A DNA stretch of 64,000 nucleotides from Rhyzopertha dominica (lineage: Eukaryota; Arthropoda; Insecta; Coleoptera; Bostrichidae), in NCBI GenBank assembly GCA_025024175.1, contig QCXZ01000041.1, positions 39,675,786 to 39,739,785 on the forward strand, read 5' to 3'. Shown here in pieces: positions 60,983 to 64,000 of the stretch; position 1 is the stretch's first letter; every line of letters begins with the position of its first letter. The notes under the pieces were generated by a model that was given only the letters and a program-made list of their open reading frames with translations, did no database searches and was not told where the DNA came from. The position numbers and the translations under genes were made by a program.

Positions 60983-61868
60983 TCATAGTTCCTTAAGTAC
61001 ACTTTGTCTTTTATTGTACCTACCCCATAAATAAAAGGAATCTACAACAGATAAATCTGGAGAACGGGGCGTCCAGGAAAAAGGTCAGTTTCTTCCTATC
61101 CATGTGTTTGCATACATTTGGTCAAGATAATTCCTTACTTGCACTGTATTATGAGGAGGTGCTCCATCGTGTTAGAACCACTCAATTGGTCTATGCATCT
61201 CCAAGTTTAAATCTTGAAGGATCTCTTCAAAATCATTTTGTAAAAAATGTAGGTAACGTTCACCACTTAAAGAATGGTAAAAAATGTACGGATCTAGAAT
61301 GGTGAACCCAATAATACCGCACCAAACATTATTAAACCCAAATCTGAACTGAGGACTTCTTTGCTGCACATTGCGAGGGTTTTCTTGAGCCCAGAGATGT
61401 TCATTATATTGGTTAAACATACTGCAGTTTGTGAATTTTGTTTCATCTGACCACACAATCTTAAAAAAAAACTGTGGGTCTTCTGTGCACATGTTTCTGT
61501 ACACAAAACTCTAGACGCCGATCTTCATCCCCAGCATGTAATGTTTGGCTAACTGCAAATTTGTAAGGGTGAAATAATCTATGTAATTGCAATGTTTTAA
61601 CAACAGTGCCAGTATTTAAAACAATTTCACAGGTTGAACATGACGGTTTTATGTTTGCACTTGCCAAAATGTTTATTTGTGTAGCTTCATTTACACCCCT
61701 GGACAAATTTCTTGGTTTACAAAAAAAGCCATATTGTCCTAAGTTATCGTAAAGCCTTTTAAATTGCTTTAAAGAAAGCTGACAGATGCTCGAGCGGATT
61801 TTTTTGCGGCATTTGATGTAGCATTCAACCACATTAAGGTTTTCTAGATTTGAAATCTCCATTTTCAA
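60983..61868 (-). pseudogene. DD41D transposase relic
   Basis: Minus-strand reading gives VVECYIKCRKKIRSS near the start, the HPYK..Q..D.DRRLEFC block, a frameshift near 61500, then KIVWSDETKF (first aspartate), FGFNNVWCGIIGF, HDGAPPHN (second aspartate) and PRSPDLSVVDSFYLWG (third). I count about 41 positions between the last two aspartates, as in rosa-type DD41D enzymes. Two stops lie between HDGAPPHN and WTPRSP and just before it, so the gene is dead. Confidence 0.75.
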
Positions 61869-62224
61869 CTTACAAATACGTTTAGGCTCTGTTCTACCTA
61901 ACTGGCAGATACAATAAGAAAGAATTGTTCCATGGCTAATTATTTAAAAACAATACAAAAATAATACAAAATTGGCCATTAACTGGTATTTTTCAAAATA
62001 ACTATACCGAGTGTTATTTCTCGTTGAATAGTTAAGAAAATCGCCGACTTTATGAATCTATAACCAACTATAGCCATGAACTTTTTTAAAAAACCAAAAC
62101 ATGCATTGAGTTTGATGAAAAAAAACGGCGAATCTTTCTCCATTTAACTTTCCTTCTTAGCTCTGCTAATTTTCGATATTCCCATACTGGTCATCGAAAA
62201 AACTCACCCTGTATATTATATGTC

Positions 62225-63000
62225 CAGTTAGGTGCTGGCCTAGAGCTCGAGTTTATTGAGAGGCCGTAAAAAATATTTTGCTCGGGTTTTGGAACTTATG
62301 TAGCATTCCTAATAAAATGATAAAATTTTTCTAATAGGTATTGCTGATTCAAATGAAGCGTTTTGTTATTAACTTATTAACCAGTTGATCTCAAATTTCA
62401 AAATCTGAACTGTTACACCAACGTCAAAGCTGAAGGATTGCACTTAGCACCTAATTTTATTATTAATTTTATTTTATCAAAATGTTGAGGTGCGTCCAGA
62501 GCTGTAAAAATATTACTTTTGCAAGCCGCGCTTTTAATGGTAATAAACTAATAAATATACATAAAATTAAAAACAGTAATAAGCGGTGATACTAATAAAA
62601 ACGCTGTCACCCTTAATATTAATCATAGTCAAGCTTTTGAACATCACTAACAACAAAATGTCACTAACATCTAGGCTTTTAGGTGGGTAGTTTGTTAAGC
62701 TAAGCACAATTACTTAGAATCTGATTTGTTGAACAACATGTATTGGTAAATATATTTAATAGTTATGATAGTGGTAGTAGCATGTAGTATTGTTAATCCG
62801 TCTATTGCCGTACTTTGGGTAATACTGGAAATTGGAAGGCGCTATTTTTGTTACAATTAATTATGTTGCATTTTATAGGTACAAGGTACCTACTTTTATA
62901 ATAAAATGGTAAAGATCCCGACCCTTTATGCCAGAGTGAGGTCCTTCTTATACACTTATAATGAGGTGTTATAGAACTGCAAGCATCAGTAGGTACCTTA
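62225..63000. other. gene-free stretch
   Basis: AT-rich DNA without supported features; a minus frame at 63047-62802 lies partly in the next repeat and shows no motif. Confidence 0.45.
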
Positions 63001-63004
63001 AAAA

Positions 63005-63763
63005 AACCGCTGCAAATTAAATCAATACTTCCACATCCAATTGTCAAAATGACATTTACGTTTTTATTTCTTATACTGTACGATTAGTAATCAGATTTTG
63101 AGCATTTTGTCTCTCTACACATTTTTTCTAAGACAAAGTTCTCGTGATAGCAAAAATATATAAATTTTAAAATCGGTTTTCTTCAACTAACTCGAAAATT
63201 ATTAACTTGACAAAAAAATCACAAGAGTGCTTTCTGATCAGAAATTTGATTTTGTATATAATACCAAAATTTAAAAAAAATCGTACGAGCAGGGACCAAA
63301 ATAGGTTTTTTGGAAATATTTCGAAAATGTCAAAATTTTTAATAAATTTTCTAAGACACTTTTTGTGAGAAATTTTATTTCCTATCTGATGGCATTTTTA
63401 TATTTTGAATATATTAAATATATTTGGAGATATTTAGGAAAAACCGTTTTCTTTAAGTGACGCTTTTTGCTAATATCTTCTAAACAGTTTGCTGCACCGA
63501 AAATTTATAAGAACGAATAATACTCTCAGTTATACTACTAATCACGTAGTAAAACGAAAAGAATATAAAAAAATAAAAATTTACAATAAGGGTAGTTACC
63601 CCCCAATTTCGCCCCCTTCCCGATATCCTACTTACCCCACAAACAATAGGTCGCTTTGGGTAGTTGAGATTAATGCGCTTTCCAAATTTCAAGTTCATAT
63701 ATTAAGTCTTTCGAAAGTTATCGTGTATACAAACAAAATCACACAGACACACACACACCCACT

Positions 63764-63797
<34 letters not shown>

Positions 63798-63927
63798 CAA
63801 GAAATTTTTTGCTCAAATTTTGTTTTTTTTGCGTTTTCGACCATTTTAAAGCGAAAGAGCAAATAAAAATTTTTGAAAATTTTTTTCGCGATACAATACT
63901 TCCCATCCGTTGGATGTGGAAGTAATA
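63005..63927. mobile_element. dispersed repeat, copy 2, with inverted ends
   Basis: Matches 10912-11630 over its first 700 bp. The end TTGGATGTGGAAGTAAT (63910) is the inverse of ATACTTCCACATCCAA at 63025, so this copy appears complete at about 0.9 kb. The right end is itself a small hairpin (ACTTCCCATCC with GGATGTGGAAGT). No coding capacity, so it is non-autonomous. Confidence 0.65.
63741..63797. repeat. (CA)n/(GA)n microsatellite
   Basis: An interrupted CA run passes directly into about 13 AG units. It lies inside the dispersed repeat and is absent from the 10.9-kb copy, where similarity ends near this point. Confidence 0.9.
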
Positions 63928-64000
63928 CCTATTTAAAATAGTTTATTTCGTTTTCAAGTGTCTATGGAAACAAAGCTGGCAATATGGCAATTCCAAATGA

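Larger units (their letters stand above)
58451..62215 (-). mobile_element. DD41D-type Tc1/mariner element carrying nested Penelope-like copies
   Basis: The left end TATACAGGAAGTTTTTTCGA (58451) continues TGACCAGTATG and is inverted at 62183-62215 (CATACTGGTCATCGAAAAAA, then CTCACCCTGTATA). Longer subterminal inverted repeats, with ATTCATAAAGTCGGCGATT near 58749 and its complement near 62040, confirm the pairing. The transposase relic is on the minus strand (60983-61868). The Penelope-like pair at 58.9-60.83 kb is an insertion into it. Confidence 0.8.

Overview
This is insect nuclear DNA, most likely from a beetle. It is AT-rich, its genes have short GT-AG introns of 51-56 bp, and transposon remnants are dense. 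The beetle assignment is an inference from two tandem juvenile-hormone-acid-methyltransferase-like genes and from the mix of DD41D/Tc1, hAT, Penelope-like, BEL/Pao and LINE relics. There is nothing prokaryotic here: no operons, CRISPR or rRNA. Four genes can be supported. Layout: 1-6.6 kb is AT-rich gene-free sequence with a hAT relic. 6742-7694 (+) is a compact three-exon JHAMT-like methyltransferase (gene A). 7.8-25.5 kb is intergenic and full of decayed transposons. 25598-33819 (+) is a second JHAMT-like gene (gene B). Its first two exons have exactly the same lengths as in gene A, but its intron 1 has grown to 7.3 kb and holds an intact Tc1 transposase and a truncated LINE. Gene B meets the next gene tail to tail near 33.9 kb. 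That next gene (58096 down to 33966, - strand) is a six-exon ankyrin-repeat DHHC palmitoyltransferase of the Hip14/Patsas class. I joined it exon by exon, and the frame is open for 525 codons. Its introns hold most of the mobile DNA of the right half: BEL/Pao, Penelope-like, hAT, LINE and mariner-like relics, and a heat-shock-type promoter with no gene behind it. Intron 1 also contains a small two-exon gene on the opposite strand (48397-48864) resembling the mitochondrial ATPase inhibitor IF1. From 58.45 to 62.2 kb lies a DD41D-type Tc1/mariner element carrying a nested inverted pair of Penelope-like elements. A repeat near the right edge is a second copy of one at 10.9 kb. How the genes relate: the two methyltransferases are a local duplication, probably acting on juvenile hormone acid or a related farnesoic-type carboxylic acid. 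The palmitoyltransferase and IF1-like gene are unrelated neighbours. Exon joins, phases and motif positions were read from the sequence; family names come from motif recognition without a database search.
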